DNA of 64,000 nt from an uncultured Flavobacteriaceae bacterium (GCA_938010765.1 CALLVX010000071.1:62001-126000), one strand, 5' to 3'; positions 9,328-18,746 are shown, counted from the first letter of the stretch. Notes: generated by a model not told the origin, from the letters alone. Numbers and translations are program-made.

Positions 9328-11598
9328 TTAAGCTTCTGGGTCGTCTATATTCGTTGATCGCTTATGCTCATCATAATAGAGGTTCAAAATATTCATATTT
9401 GCCTTTATCAAATCTTTGGTTTCCAAAAGAATACTGAAATACAAGGTGGCATTTTTAGGGCTTAGTTCCTCTGTTCTGGTGCGCTCTACCTGTCTTTGTA
9501 TAGAATCGGTAACACTGTCAAGTAAAGCCTGCTTTTCCTCGATGATTCCTGGAACGATCTTATCGAACGAACGGGAATCGAATACTTCTCTGATTTGTCC
9601 GAACAGATGCCCCAATTTTTCATTAATATCCAATAGCTCTTCCGCTTGCTTTTTCTTTAAAGCCTTATGATTATTGTTAACGTGTTTATGGCTCACTTTA
9701 GCAATTAGATTGGAGGACTGCGCTACATCTTGTATGCTCCCGATAACGTCGATATAAAACTTGCTCGCCCCCAAATAAGAGTCATCCAAATCCTTGATGA
9801 AGTAAAAAATATCGTTCTGTAGCCCTTCTATTTCAGATTCTAATTTTACTACTTGGTTCTTTGCTTTTTTAAGCGCTACCAAATCTTGTTCAATTAAGCC
9901 TGTAATGGTATTGTGATTTATTTTACTAACCCTTTTTAACGCCTTGGAAATATTATCGGCACTTTCCTCTATTACCCCTTGAACAGAATTACTTTCTGCC
10001 TTGTTAAGACTATCCTCTGCCCGCACATTCTTTGCTCTTTTGGTATGTTTTATATAGTTTCTTACCAATAATAAAATCGCAAGCAACAACAACACCGCGA
10101 TCATGGTAGCACCTCCTAGGTGTATTAAGTAGGCGATGATACCAGCAGCTACAAATGCGCTGAAGGCTGTAAAGAACCAACCCCCTATTACATTCATAAC
10201 CCCAGCGACCCTGTATACTGCACTCTCACTTCCCCAGGCCCTATCTGCCAATGAGGTTCCCATTGCTACCATAAAGGTCACATAGGTGGTAGACAACGGC
10301 AGCTTCATTGAAGTGGCCAAGGAAATCAATACACTGGCTACCATTAGATTCACAGCCGCGCGCACCATATCGAACGCAGGAAGTTCATGGGTTTTTCCTT
10401 GGTTCAGCTCAATAACGGGCTTTTCAAACCGCCTATCGATTTTCTCCTTTAAGGAATTGGGAAGCAAGGTTGTGGTATATTTTGAAATAAGCATTGCAAA
10501 CCGAACCACGCTTCTCGACAAAAAATTGGGCTCAAAACGTTCTTGGGTCTCGTCTTGCCTTGATAAGTCGATAGAGGTTTTGACCACCCTTTTTGCCTTA
10601 CTCGAAAACCAAAGGGTCAGTACCATGATCAAACCGGCCGCCAATAATAGTAAGGTAGGTGTAGCCACTTTACTACCAAGAACATCCATCGTAAATTCAG
10701 TTGCGGGAACACCAGAAGCTACCCAGGCTTCATACGATTGCCACGCCGCTATAGGCACCCCAATAAAATTCACTAAATCATTTCCCGCAAAGGCCAAGGC
10801 CAAGGCAAAGGTGCCAATAGCAATGATCAGTTGGTAAATGTTCTTTTTAAAAACGGTAACCACGATATAGGAAAGAAAGGTCCAAACAAGAAAACTAATA
10901 AAGACGATCATCAAGGTTTTACCCTCGATCATTGGTTTTATTTGAGCGTAATAGTCAGTTCCTTTTAAACCTTTAATAAAAATAAAATAGGTAATCGAAG
11001 CCAAGGCGACCCCGCCAAATACGGCACCGACCCACTTCGCCTTTTTTTCAAAATTAAATGATAGTAGTGCCCGAGAAACATATTGTACGAGGGCCCCGAC
11101 CGAAAAGGCGACTACAACGGACAAAAGAATACCTAAAATTATTTCGGTGGCCTTCCCAGTATTTATATAGTTTAAAAGATCTGAAAAAGAACCCTCATCA
11201 TCTGCACCTATCTTGATCAACGAAATGGCCACCGCGGCTCCCAACAATTCAAATACGATCGATACCGTTGTTGATGTCGGCATACCCAAGGTGTTGAAAA
11301 AGTCTAATAACAGGATATCGGTTATCATCACGGCCATAAAAATAATCATGATTTCACTGAAGTAGAATTCACCCGGCACAAAGATCCCTTTGCGTGCAAC
11401 CTCCATCAAACCACTTGAAAAAATAGCACCAAGCGCGATTCCTAAACTTGCCACAACCATCATAGATCGAAAGGAAATAGCCTTTGAACCTATAGCAGAA
11501 TTTAAAAAGTTGACCGCATCATTGCTCACGCCCACTACAAGATCTGCCGCGGCCAAAAGAACCAGGGCAACAATCATTAAAAAGTACATGTTTTCCAT
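9328..11598 (-). CDS. PiT inorganic phosphate transporter with PhoU-like tail, copy 2
   Basis: The 756-residue paralogue of copy 1 has the same architecture: PiT repeats with VVGVSNDAVNFLNSAIGSKA and LAFAGNDLVNFIGVP, then a soluble PhoU/DUF47-like helical domain from about residue 540. In other phyla the DUF47 partner is often a separate gene beside pit; here it is fused in both copies. A 64-base gap separates it from the porin gene upstream, consistent with one transcript. Two near-copies suggest different affinities or coupling ions, which the sequence does not resolve. Confidence 0.93.
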   Translation of the reverse strand: MENMYFLMIVALVLLAAADLVVGVSNDAVNFLNSAIGSKAISFRSMMVVASLGIALGAIFSSGLMEVARKGIFVPGEFYFSEIMIIFMAVMITDILLLDFFNTLGMPTSTTVSIVFELLGAAVAISLIKIGADDEGSFSDLLNYINTGKATEIILGILLSVVVAFSVGALVQYVSRALLSFNFEKKAKWVGAVFGGVALASITYFIFIKGLKGTDYYAQIKPMIEGKTLMIVFISFLVWTFLSYIVVTVFKKNIYQLIIAIGTFALALAFAGNDLVNFIGVPIAAWQSYEAWVASGVPATEFTMDVLGSKVATPTLLLLAAGLIMVLTLWFSSKAKRVVKTSIDLSRQDETQERFEPNFLSRSVVRFAMLISKYTTTLLPNSLKEKIDRRFEKPVIELNQGKTHELPAFDMVRAAVNLMVASVLISLATSMKLPLSTTYVTFMVAMGTSLADRAWGSESAVYRVAGVMNVIGGWFFTAFSAFVAAGIIAYLIHLGGATMIAVLLLLAILLLVRNYIKHTKRAKNVRAEDSLNKAESNSVQGVIEESADNISKALKRVSKINHNTITGLIEQDLVALKKAKNQVVKLESEIEGLQNDIFYFIKDLDDSYLGASKFYIDVIGSIQDVAQSSNLIAKVSHKHVNNNHKALKKKQAEELLDINEKLGHLFGQIREVFDSRSFDKIVPGIIEEKQALLDSVTDSIQRQVERTRTEELSPKNATLYFSILLETKDLIKANMNILNLYYDEHKRSTNIDDPEA

Positions 11599-11662
11599 AA
11601 TCTAATTTGGTTGGTATGGTTACTAAAGACAACGAAACATCGTTAACAAATTTTATAAGCTA

Positions 11663-12868
11663 TTAGAAATGCACATCCAATTGCATTCTAAACATTAGTT
11701 CATCTGTACCGCCATCTGCCGAAAGATAGCTTAAATCTGTTTGCACCTTTAATTTATGACCAACAATATATTTTGATAGCCCCAAGGTATATTGTGTCTC
11801 CGGGTTTTTCCCAGTAATGTTTTCATCGAGTTTAATATTGGTAAAGCGTCCGGATACTTCCCAATTTTTTGAAAAAAGATACCCTGCCTGTAAGTTAAGA
11901 CCATCGCCTATCTGAACTTCGTCGCCAGTCTCGGTACCATCAGAATTTCGAGCTATAGGATCATCAGCGGTTCTATGGGCATATTCCCCCATCAATGAAA
12001 AACCATTGTATTTGAACATGGCATCTAGAAAAAAGGTGTTAATATCAGTTTCATAAAAACCGGTATCATTTACCATATAGGATCCCTGATTGCTTCTATT
12101 TTTGACGGCATTTAGATTCATATCGTAGGTAGCGGCCACCATCAGCTTGGGTTTTTCTTCCCTTTTCAGGTCACTGCCGTTATAATCTCCCTTGCTTTTA
12201 AATTTCCCAAATGGAAGAAACTCCAATCTTCCGGTGTATTGGTGCCCCCCTAAATTTCCGGTCGTAATATTTCTACCTTCGCCTTGAGAGACGGCCAACT
12301 TTTCACGCACCAAGAAATTATCTGAAAGATTGAAATGATGTCGCAACTGAATTCCTACATCCCGATCTATATTAAATCTACTGTTCAAAAGCGAGCGGTC
12401 TACCTGTTGTAAATTTCCCGATGAAATAACACGTTCGATGTTCCCGGGAAGTTTGGTCTGCCCTACCCATAGTTCAAAATTTTCATAGAAGTTCCACATC
12501 ACCACCGCATCTAAGATAAATCTAGGCGCATTGCCTGTAAAGGCCGAAGCACCAGAGATATCACGATTAGACAAACCAAGTTCCAATTTATACTTTAATT
12601 TTGGGGAATAGGCAAAACCATCGAACTTTAACCGGGCCCTACGTACTAAAAAATTTTGTTGTGGATCTACAAGGCCCCCGTTGGCACCCTCGTCCCAATT
12701 GGCGATACTCAAGAACTGCATACGAGTGGCAATTTTCATGCTCCATGTGCTGTCTTTTCCAACGAGATTGAACAAGCCTTTACCGAATGCAGGTGCATTG
12801 GATTCCTGAGAATAAGTAATAAATGATACGGATAAGATTAGCCATAGGGCTAAACGCTTGATTTTCAT
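11663..12868 (-). CDS. Phosphate-selective porin, OprO/OprP (Porin_O_P) family
   Basis: The 401-residue outer-membrane barrel has a signal peptide (cleavage near TYSQE) and alternating beta-strand pattern to the end, MFRMQLDVHF, with a terminal aromatic residue. The Porin_O_P pattern is visible in the early FLVRRARLKFDGFAYSPKLKYK segment and in WVGQTKLPGNIERVISSGN. It probably brings phosphate or polyphosphate across the outer membrane for the two PiT permeases directly downstream. The start is 40 bases from a three-unit Pho-box-like array. Confidence 0.88.
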   Translation of the reverse strand: MKIKRLALWLILSVSFITYSQESNAPAFGKGLFNLVGKDSTWSMKIATRMQFLSIANWDEGANGGLVDPQQNFLVRRARLKFDGFAYSPKLKYKLELGLSNRDISGASAFTGNAPRFILDAVVMWNFYENFELWVGQTKLPGNIERVISSGNLQQVDRSLLNSRFNIDRDVGIQLRHHFNLSDNFLVREKLAVSQGEGRNITTGNLGGHQYTGRLEFLPFGKFKSKGDYNGSDLKREEKPKLMVAATYDMNLNAVKNRSNQGSYMVNDTGFYETDINTFFLDAMFKYNGFSLMGEYAHRTADDPIARNSDGTETGDEVQIGDGLNLQAGYLFSKNWEVSGRFTNIKLDENITGKNPETQYTLGLSKYIVGHKLKVQTDLSYLSADGGTDELMFRMQLDVHF

Positions 12869-12907
12869 TAGGTATTAGTTTTTGTCGCTGTAAATAACCA
12901 ATCCCAA

Positions 12908-12936
12908 TGTTAACTTAATGTTTCCCAAATGTTATA
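12908..12936 (+). promoter_or_regulatory. Three-unit Pho-box-like array upstream of the porin
   Basis: TGTTAAC (12908-12914), TGTTTCC (12919-12925) and TGTTATA (12930-12936) are phased exactly every 11 bases with 4-base spacers, the layout of PhoB binding sites. The array lies 40 bases upstream of the porin start. The neighbouring phosphate genes make a PhoB-type response regulator the natural candidate, though no phoB is in the window. Confidence 0.55.
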
Positions 12937-12959
12937 TCTTAGCCAAGCTACAACCAGAA

Positions 12960-12984
12960 GAAGCTACCTTTAAAAGGTAGCTTC
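12960..12984. repeat. Perfect 25-base hairpin
   Basis: Two 12-base arms, GAAGCTACCTTT and AAAGGTAGCTTC, flank a single A. No T-tract follows on either strand, so a classical terminator is unlikely. It sits upstream of both flanking divergent genes and inside the larger inverted repeat. Confidence 0.65.
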
Positions 12985-13161
12985 CGGATCTCTGAAAAAT
13001 AGTCGACAAAAACTAATATCCTTTTGAAATCCTGTTTGTCGTAAGACATAGCAAAAGTCTGCGATTAAATTTACATGATCGTAACTCTAACATTAAGTAA
13101 TTATTAAGTCTTAAAGATTTTCCGAAAACTTCGCCACGGCTACGCACAATTTTAAATGTAA

Positions 13162-13175
13162 AGTTAACGTTAACT
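13162..13175. promoter_or_regulatory. 14-base perfect palindrome, candidate operator
   Basis: AGTTAACGTTAACT is its own reverse complement. It lies six bases upstream of the -33 element of the promoter for the 13235 gene, a position suited to a dimeric regulator. The regulator is unknown. Confidence 0.4.
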
Positions 13176-13180
13176 AAGTG

Positions 13181-13209
13181 TTGCGATAATGTAATTTTTT
13201 GTAGCTTTG
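13181..13209 (+). promoter_or_regulatory. Bacteroidota-type promoter for the 13235 gene
   Basis: TTG at 13181-13183 and TAGCTTTG at 13202-13209 match the -33 and -7 (TAnnTTTG) elements with an 18-base spacer. The start codon follows 25 bases downstream. Confidence 0.6.
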
Positions 13210-13234
13210 TAACACAAATCAATAATTTTTTGTC

Positions 13235-13597
13235 ATGAAAAAAGCGATTCTATTTCTTGCGGCTTTCTCAATTACTATAATATCGTTCGCCCAACAAAAG
13301 AAAGAACTAAAACATAACGAGACTACCAATTTAATAGATGCCACCTATTTTCACGATAACGGAAAGATAAGTCAAGAAGGCACTTTTGATTTGGCTGGAA
13401 AGTTACATGGAGAATGGACAAGTTTCGATGATAAAGGAGAAAAGGTTTCTATGGGGGCCTATGATAAGGGTATTCGAACAGGAAAATGGTTTTTCTGGAC
13501 GGATGGCAATGTGAAAGAAGTCGAATTCAGCAACAATGCAATAGCCAGTGTTGTTGACACAGAAAGAAGAAAAGCTCCAATGGTCATTAAAGACTAG
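13235..13597 (+). CDS. Exported MORN/YwqK-like protein
   Basis: The 120-residue protein has an N-terminal signal peptide ending near SFAQQ. Two or three MORN-like repeats follow, of the type YFHDNGKISQEGTF and GEWTSFDDKGEKVSMGAY, then GKWFFWTDGNVKEVEF. Databases often name such proteins YwqK-family antitoxins, but an exported flavobacterial MORN protein without a toxin partner is better called unknown. Its own promoter lies just upstream and a strong terminator follows, so it is probably monocistronic. Confidence 0.78.
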   Translation: MKKAILFLAAFSITIISFAQQKKELKHNETTNLIDATYFHDNGKISQEGTFDLAGKLHGEWTSFDDKGEKVSMGAYDKGIRTGKWFFWTDGNVKEVEFSNNAIASVVDTERRKAPMVIKD

Positions 13598-13615
13598 TAT
13601 AAAACATATAACATT

Positions 13616-13655
13616 AAAAAAGCACCTTTCGTTATCAAAGGAAAGGTGTTTTTTT
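13616..13655 (+). terminator. Rho-independent terminator
   Basis: CACCTTTC (13623-13630) pairs with GAAAGGTG (13641-13648) across a 10-base loop and is followed by seven T. The A-run on the left lets it act in both directions between the convergent genes at 13235 and 13685. Confidence 0.8.
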
Positions 13656-13684
13656 ATATGACTATTCTACGATAGAAAAACTAC

Positions 13685-14074
13685 CTACTCTTCTTTTTCC
13701 GCACTAGCAACTACTTTGGTAGTTGTCTTAGCAAGAATTCCGGTAAGCTCACCAAGACTTAAGGTTTGGGCCTTTAAGCCTTTTTCTAACCGCGTCACCT
13801 TATTTTTGGACACCTCTACAGGTATTTCCAAAGTCTCATAGCCCAAAAAGCTCACCTCGGCAATGTACTTACCCGGAGTTACATTGACCATTTCAAAATT
13901 TCCGTTGAAATTGGTTTGCGTGCTCCATGCTGTATTCTTAAGTCGCACCTTGGCCAATAATAGGGGTTCGTTATTCGCTTCGATGTCTACGATATTCCCT
14001 TTGACCACACCCAGGTCTTGTGCTGCAGTACCAACAGCAATAAGCAACGTTAATAGAACAAATACGTTTTTCAT
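13685..14074 (-). CDS. Small exported carboxypeptidase-regulatory-like domain protein
   Basis: The 129-residue protein has a signal peptide (cleavage near TAAQ) and one CarboxypepD_reg-like beta-sandwich: GVVKGNIVDIEANNEPLLLA at about residues 22-41 and PGKYIAEVSFLGYETLEIPV at about 66-85. This domain normally precedes TonB receptors, but here it stands alone and ends in a charged tail. It may be a truncated receptor N-terminus or a free-standing scaffold; no barrel follows downstream. Confidence 0.78.
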   Translation of the reverse strand: MKNVFVLLTLLIAVGTAAQDLGVVKGNIVDIEANNEPLLLAKVRLKNTAWSTQTNFNGNFEMVNVTPGKYIAEVSFLGYETLEIPVEVSKNKVTRLEKGLKAQTLSLGELTGILAKTTTKVVASAEKEE

Positions 14075-14239
14075 TTACCTTTAATTTTCTTTTGCAAAGA
14101 AAATTGTTCCAAGTTAAATTATGGTTAACCACAAATTAATAATAGGTATTCTAAAGGTTAAATCATGGGTTTTCTCAGCACCTAAAATCCGGCAAAATAA
14201 ATCTTAAAACTGTATCTTGCGTGCCTATAAATTCATCGA

Positions 14240-15583
14240 ATGAACTGGGAACAACTGCTCTCTTTAAAACGCTACGGCGATACTCATAAACGTCTCAGGA
14301 AAGAACAAGACGAGACCCGCTTGGGATTCGAAGTAGACTATGATCGCATTATCTTTTCCTCGGCCTTTCGGAGTTTGCAGGACAAGACCCAGGTAATTCC
14401 ACTTTCCGAGACCGATTTTGTACATACCCGACTAACCCATAGTTTGGAAGTATCGGTCGTTGGAAGAAGTCTTGGGAGAAGGGCAGGCAAAAAGCTCTTG
14501 GAAAAGCATCCGCATTTATCAGAAGTTCATGGGTATCGATTCAATGATTTTGGTGCGATCGTAGCCGCAGCGTCACTGGCACACGATATTGGGAACCCCC
14601 CGTTTGGGCATAGTGGTGAAAAAGCGATTGGGGAATATTTTAAAACGGGCAAAGGAGCTAAATACCAATCGGTTTTATCAGAAAAAGAATATCAGGATAT
14701 CATTGATTTCGAAGGAAACGCGAATGGGTTTAAGCTATTGACCGAGTCAAGGGCGGGGGTCGATGGCGGTCTTCGCTTAAGTTATGCTACGCTCGGGGCA
14801 TTTATGAAATATCCCAAAGAATCGCTCCCTAAAAAACCCACCAAGCATATTGCCGATAAAAAATTCGGCTTTTTTCAATCGGAAAAAGAATCTTTTCAGG
14901 CGATTGCCGAAGAGCTTGGTCTTCTGCACACCCGATCCGGTGAAGATTGGTCTTTTGCAAGGCATCCGCTTACGTATTTGGTAGAGGCTGCAGATGATAT
15001 ATGCTACACGATCATCGATTTCGAGGATGGTATTAATCTTGGTCTGATTTCCGAAGATTTTGCATTGGAATACTTGATCAAACTGGTCAAAGACAGCATA
15101 AACACCAAGAAGTATAATGCCTTGGCTTACAAAGAAGACCGTTTAAGCTACCTTAGGGCACTTGCTATCAATACCCTAATTACCGATGCAATCAATATAT
15201 TTCTAGAGAATGAGACCGCCTTGTTAGATGGATCCTTTGCCGAATCGCTAATGGATCAAAGCAGTTATAAAGCACAGATCAAAGACATTATTTCATTGAG
15301 TGTACAGAAAATATACCAGTCTCAAGAGGTCATCGAAAAAGAAATCGCAGGCTACAAAATCATATCGGACATTCTAGAGGTATATACCACCGCTTTGGTA
15401 CGTACAAAAGAAGGGAAAGCATCGAACTACGATACGCTCATGTTGCGAACACTTCCCGAGTTCTATTGCCAAACCGAGGTTTCTCATTATACAATTTTGC
15501 TGAATACGTGCTGTTATGTTGCAAGTTTATCCGACAGCGCTGCCGTGCATATTCATAACAAAATCATGGGAAAGCAACTTTGA
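14240..15583 (+). CDS. dgt: Deoxyguanosinetriphosphate triphosphohydrolase
   Basis: The 447-residue cytoplasmic HD-domain enzyme hydrolyses dGTP (and often other dNTPs) to the nucleoside and triphosphate. The metal-binding HD pattern is visible: histidine in FVHTRLTHSLEVSVVGRSLG (about residues 59-78), then AASLAHDIGNPPFGHSGEKA (about 112-131), which holds the HD pair. Length is in the range of the shorter dGTPase class. It is convergent with the DUF3078 gene and has no operon partner. Confidence 0.93.
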   Translation: MNWEQLLSLKRYGDTHKRLRKEQDETRLGFEVDYDRIIFSSAFRSLQDKTQVIPLSETDFVHTRLTHSLEVSVVGRSLGRRAGKKLLEKHPHLSEVHGYRFNDFGAIVAAASLAHDIGNPPFGHSGEKAIGEYFKTGKGAKYQSVLSEKEYQDIIDFEGNANGFKLLTESRAGVDGGLRLSYATLGAFMKYPKESLPKKPTKHIADKKFGFFQSEKESFQAIAEELGLLHTRSGEDWSFARHPLTYLVEAADDICYTIIDFEDGINLGLISEDFALEYLIKLVKDSINTKKYNALAYKEDRLSYLRALAINTLITDAINIFLENETALLDGSFAESLMDQSSYKAQIKDIISLSVQKIYQSQEVIEKEIAGYKIISDILEVYTTALVRTKEGKASNYDTLMLRTLPEFYCQTEVSHYTILLNTCCYVASLSDSAAVHIHNKIMGKQL

Positions 15584-15662
15584 TTTTCTAGGAGACCGAC
15601 ACCCTTAGGAATAAAACGAAGCACTTTAAATGAGCTCTTATCAACAGCAATTACAGCTTGAA

Positions 15663-16835
15663 TTAAAAGTTATAGGAGACTCCAACACCTAATAATTGTT
15701 TGAACTGCAATCTTGGCTCTCCCGGGTCTATAATAATGCCTTCTTCATTTTTGACCTCATCAAATAAGATATCATCGTCATAAATTAAATGTGTCCCTAA
15801 AGAGGTCACAATATACTCGTTCACGCGTAGTTCTACATTTAATTCCCAATCGATATCAACATTTCCGAATTGCCTTAAATAATCGGTATACAAACTCAAA
15901 CGGTGTTTGATACCCATGTTTTTGTACACCTGTGATTCCCAACTGTTCGTAATCAGAAAACCCAATTCCATGAATAAGTTCTTCCCTGATTCGAGTACAT
16001 TCCCATCTGCGTCTAAAACGGCTTTTTCGACTCCGAAAGCTCCTTTATCGGCCAATTCCTGATCTAAAACAAAGGTGGTTTTTTGGGTAACCGGCGACAT
16101 ATAAAAATTAAAACGACGTTCCTTGGCGATGTAACTTGTTCCGGCCCCTAAAAAGAAGTAGCCGGGCGCCATGAACCTAGATACTGGAGAAGTACGATCA
16201 GGGTACTTATACCCATTGGAGAATTGGGTATTAAAATTCGCCTTTGCAGAATAATACCAATTGCTAATCGTATCCCTACGATACCCGAAGGTAGAACCTA
16301 TGCGCAGTGCATCGTCCGATTTTCGAAGCTTTTGATTGTCTTGAAGATTGAGTCCGTATCGCATCTCCAGGTAATTTTCCCATTGAATGTACCGAAACTT
16401 ATAATTTCGTTCAAAACGGGCATTTGCCAAAGCGGAAATAGAATTATTCCCCCCCGCATTCCAATTAACAAACGCGGCTTCGCTAAAGTTTACCCCCAGT
16501 AAATTGATCTTTTGCCAAAAAGAAGGTACCTGAAACTTGGAGTATCCCTTGTCTAGCGGTTTGGTTTTCTTAAAAGATATGATCGTCGTATTTAGGGTAA
16601 CCCCTTTTTTAATGTTCTCGATACGTTGTTGCAGTTTTCGTATGACCAACGTATCCACAATCATGGTATCAATGGCAATACTGTCTATTTTGGGTCTTAT
16701 GAGGGTCGTATCGGTCTTTACCGAATCTACTTTTCGTTGTGGAGGCACTGGTATGGTATCCTGAGCCATCAAAGGCATTGTACAAATTAAGAGAAGAAAA
16801 ATAAGGCCTGCCTGTTTCAGAAAGCTTTTAAGCAT
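15663..16835 (-). CDS. DUF3078 domain protein, predicted outer-membrane barrel
   Basis: The 390-residue protein has a signal peptide (MLKSFLK start, cleavage near LMAQD), a proline/threonine-rich linker and a beta-strand-rich DUF3078 body ending in LGVGVSYNF with terminal phenylalanine, typical of outer-membrane barrels. The ATG at 16835 is used, since the codon just before it is TTG. It overlaps the end of dxs by eight bases, so the genes are translationally coupled. dxs-DUF3078 pairing is common in flavobacteria; the role of the barrel is unknown. Confidence 0.85.
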   Translation of the reverse strand: MLKSFLKQAGLIFLLLICTMPLMAQDTIPVPPQRKVDSVKTDTTLIRPKIDSIAIDTMIVDTLVIRKLQQRIENIKKGVTLNTTIISFKKTKPLDKGYSKFQVPSFWQKINLLGVNFSEAAFVNWNAGGNNSISALANARFERNYKFRYIQWENYLEMRYGLNLQDNQKLRKSDDALRIGSTFGYRRDTISNWYYSAKANFNTQFSNGYKYPDRTSPVSRFMAPGYFFLGAGTSYIAKERRFNFYMSPVTQKTTFVLDQELADKGAFGVEKAVLDADGNVLESGKNLFMELGFLITNSWESQVYKNMGIKHRLSLYTDYLRQFGNVDIDWELNVELRVNEYIVTSLGTHLIYDDDILFDEVKNEEGIIIDPGEPRLQFKQLLGVGVSYNF

Positions 16836-18603
16836 CAAGTATTCTATTTAAATGTTCGCGAATAGCTGTAGAATCAATTTTTGACAAAGCATGAAGTTCT
16901 GAAATACTCCCGTGCGGTACAAATGCATCATCGATTCCTAAAACATCAATGTTGGTCGTTGCCCCTATTTCATTGGCAAATTCCAAAACTGCACTACCAA
17001 ATCCACCCATTTTACAACCATCTTCTATTGTAACTACGTGCTTATACCCTTGAAAGATCTTTCGAAGTCGGGCTTGATCCAATGGTTTTACAAAACGCAT
17101 ATTATAATGGCCTACCTTATCTGCTTTCTTTAACTTCCCAACAACATCGGCAACCGTATTTCCGATATGTCCTATGGAAAGCACCGCAATTTCGGAACCC
17201 TTTTTTAACTCTTGGGAAATTCCCAAAGGGATTTTCTCAAAAGGGGTCTCCCATTGCAGTTGCACTCCCCGACCTCTTGGGTACCGTATCGCGATGGGAT
17301 GCTCCAGACCCAACTGCGCGGTGAACATACTATTGCGAAGTTCGGTTTCGTTCATGGGTGCAATGATGATCAAATTGGGTATACAACGCAAATACGCCAT
17401 ATCGAATACGCCGTGATGTGTTGCCCCATCTTCCCCTACAATACCGGCCCGATCCAAACAAAAAATGACCGGAAGGTTTTGTAATGCCACATCATGTATA
17501 ACCTGATCATAGGCCCTTTGTAAAAAGGTGGAGTAAATATTACAAAAAGGCATCATCCCCTCAGTTGCCAAACCGGCTGCCAAGGTAACCGCATGCTGTT
17601 CAGCAATACCTACATCGAAGGCCCGCTCGGGAAATTGTTTCATCATATATTTAAGCGAACTGCCTGTAGGCATTGCCGGTGTAATACCTACAATTTTCTT
17701 GTTTCTCTTCGCAAGTTCTACAATCGAATGACCAAAAACGTCTTGGTACTTGGGAGGTTGATCGATGGCAATTTTTCGTTGTAAATCGCCCGTGTGTCTA
17801 TCGAACTTTCCTGGAGCGTGGTAGGTTACTTGCTGCTCCTCAGCCTGTCGCAACCCCTTCCCTTTAGTGGTAATTACATGCAATAGACGTGGACCTTTGA
17901 TCGACTTTAAACGTTGCAATTCGGTTAGTAAAGCACTAAGGTCATGCCCATCTATGGGGCCTGAATAGTTGATGTTAAGGCACTCAAAAATATTTTCGTC
18001 TTTCGCAGTACCTTTTTTTACATTGGTGAGGTACTTTTTCAATGCCCCTACACTGGGATCTATACCTATCGCATTGTCATTTAAAATCACCAACACATTC
18101 GCATTGGTCACCCCCATATGGTTGAGGCCTTCAAAGGCCATTCCACTGGCAATCGAAGCGTCTCCAATTACCGCTATATGTTCCCGTTGGTGCTCCCCTT
18201 TCAACTGAGAGGCTATCGCCATTCCCAAAATAGCTGAAATGGAGGTAGAGCTATGCCCGGTGCCAAACGTGTCGTATTCGCTTTCGCTACGTTTAGGAAA
18301 CCCGCTAATACCGCCAAATTGCCGATTGGTCTCAAAGATCTCTTTTCTTTCGGTCAAAATCTTATGGCCGTATGCTTGATGGCCAACATCCCAAATTAAG
18401 CGATCAAAAGGGGTATCGAATACGTAGTGAAGTGCGATCGTTACTTCTACTACTCCCAGACTTGCTCCTAAATGCCCCTCTTTTGTGGCCACAATTTCTA
18501 TGATAAAATCACGTAGCTCCTGAGCAAGCTTCGCTAGGTCGTTTACCCCTAGTCCACGAAGGTCATTGGGCGAGTTTATTTTTTCTAGAATCGTTGTGGA
18601 CAC
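16828..18603 (-). CDS. dxs: 1-deoxy-D-xylulose-5-phosphate synthase
   Basis: The 591-residue thiamine-diphosphate enzyme condenses pyruvate and glyceraldehyde 3-phosphate, the first step of the MEP isoprenoid pathway. Visible motifs are the GDASIASGMAFEGLN and NDN cofactor-binding pair (about residues 146-176), the DRAGIVGEDGATHHG segment in the pyrimidine domain and a transketolase C-domain. The start is GTG at 18603, since no ATG lies in frame near the conserved ILEKINSPNDLRGLG leader. Isopentenyl units made here would feed the polyprenyl synthase and carotenoid genes further along the window. Confidence 0.95.
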   Translation of the reverse strand: MSTTILEKINSPNDLRGLGVNDLAKLAQELRDFIIEIVATKEGHLGASLGVVEVTIALHYVFDTPFDRLIWDVGHQAYGHKILTERKEIFETNRQFGGISGFPKRSESEYDTFGTGHSSTSISAILGMAIASQLKGEHQREHIAVIGDASIASGMAFEGLNHMGVTNANVLVILNDNAIGIDPSVGALKKYLTNVKKGTAKDENIFECLNINYSGPIDGHDLSALLTELQRLKSIKGPRLLHVITTKGKGLRQAEEQQVTYHAPGKFDRHTGDLQRKIAIDQPPKYQDVFGHSIVELAKRNKKIVGITPAMPTGSSLKYMMKQFPERAFDVGIAEQHAVTLAAGLATEGMMPFCNIYSTFLQRAYDQVIHDVALQNLPVIFCLDRAGIVGEDGATHHGVFDMAYLRCIPNLIIIAPMNETELRNSMFTAQLGLEHPIAIRYPRGRGVQLQWETPFEKIPLGISQELKKGSEIAVLSIGHIGNTVADVVGKLKKADKVGHYNMRFVKPLDQARLRKIFQGYKHVVTIEDGCKMGGFGSAVLEFANEIGATTNIDVLGIDDAFVPHGSISELHALSKIDSTAIREHLNRILDA

Positions 18604-18746
18604 TTTTATTGTTTGGTTACAAAACTAAGCTTTTTAACAGTTTTGCGCCGTTTATGAGATCGTTCACAACAAAGTAAGTAATTCAAGTACGTTTCATAAG
18701 AAAAAGAACGTTCATTTACCTAATACAAACATAAATCACCTCAAAC

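Larger units (their letters stand above)
12873..13018. repeat. Intergenic element bounded by 15-base inverted repeats
   Basis: TATTAGTTTTTGTCG at 12873-12887 is matched by its perfect reverse complement at 13004-13018. GG outside the left arm and TCC outside the right extend the match with one bulge. The enclosed 116 bases hold the Pho-box-like array and a separate perfect hairpin. No target-site duplication is obvious. It could be a small MITE-like element or a regulatory region. The rest of this 366-base gap (13019-13161) shows no gene. Confidence 0.6.

Noticed and set aside
13013-13222. Minus-strand 69-residue reading frame
   Set aside because: It covers the promoter and palindrome of the 13235 gene and has no protein pattern.
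13235-13597. Toxin-antitoxin antitoxin gene (YwqK naming)
   Set aside because: It has a signal peptide and no toxin partner, so an antitoxin role is not supported.
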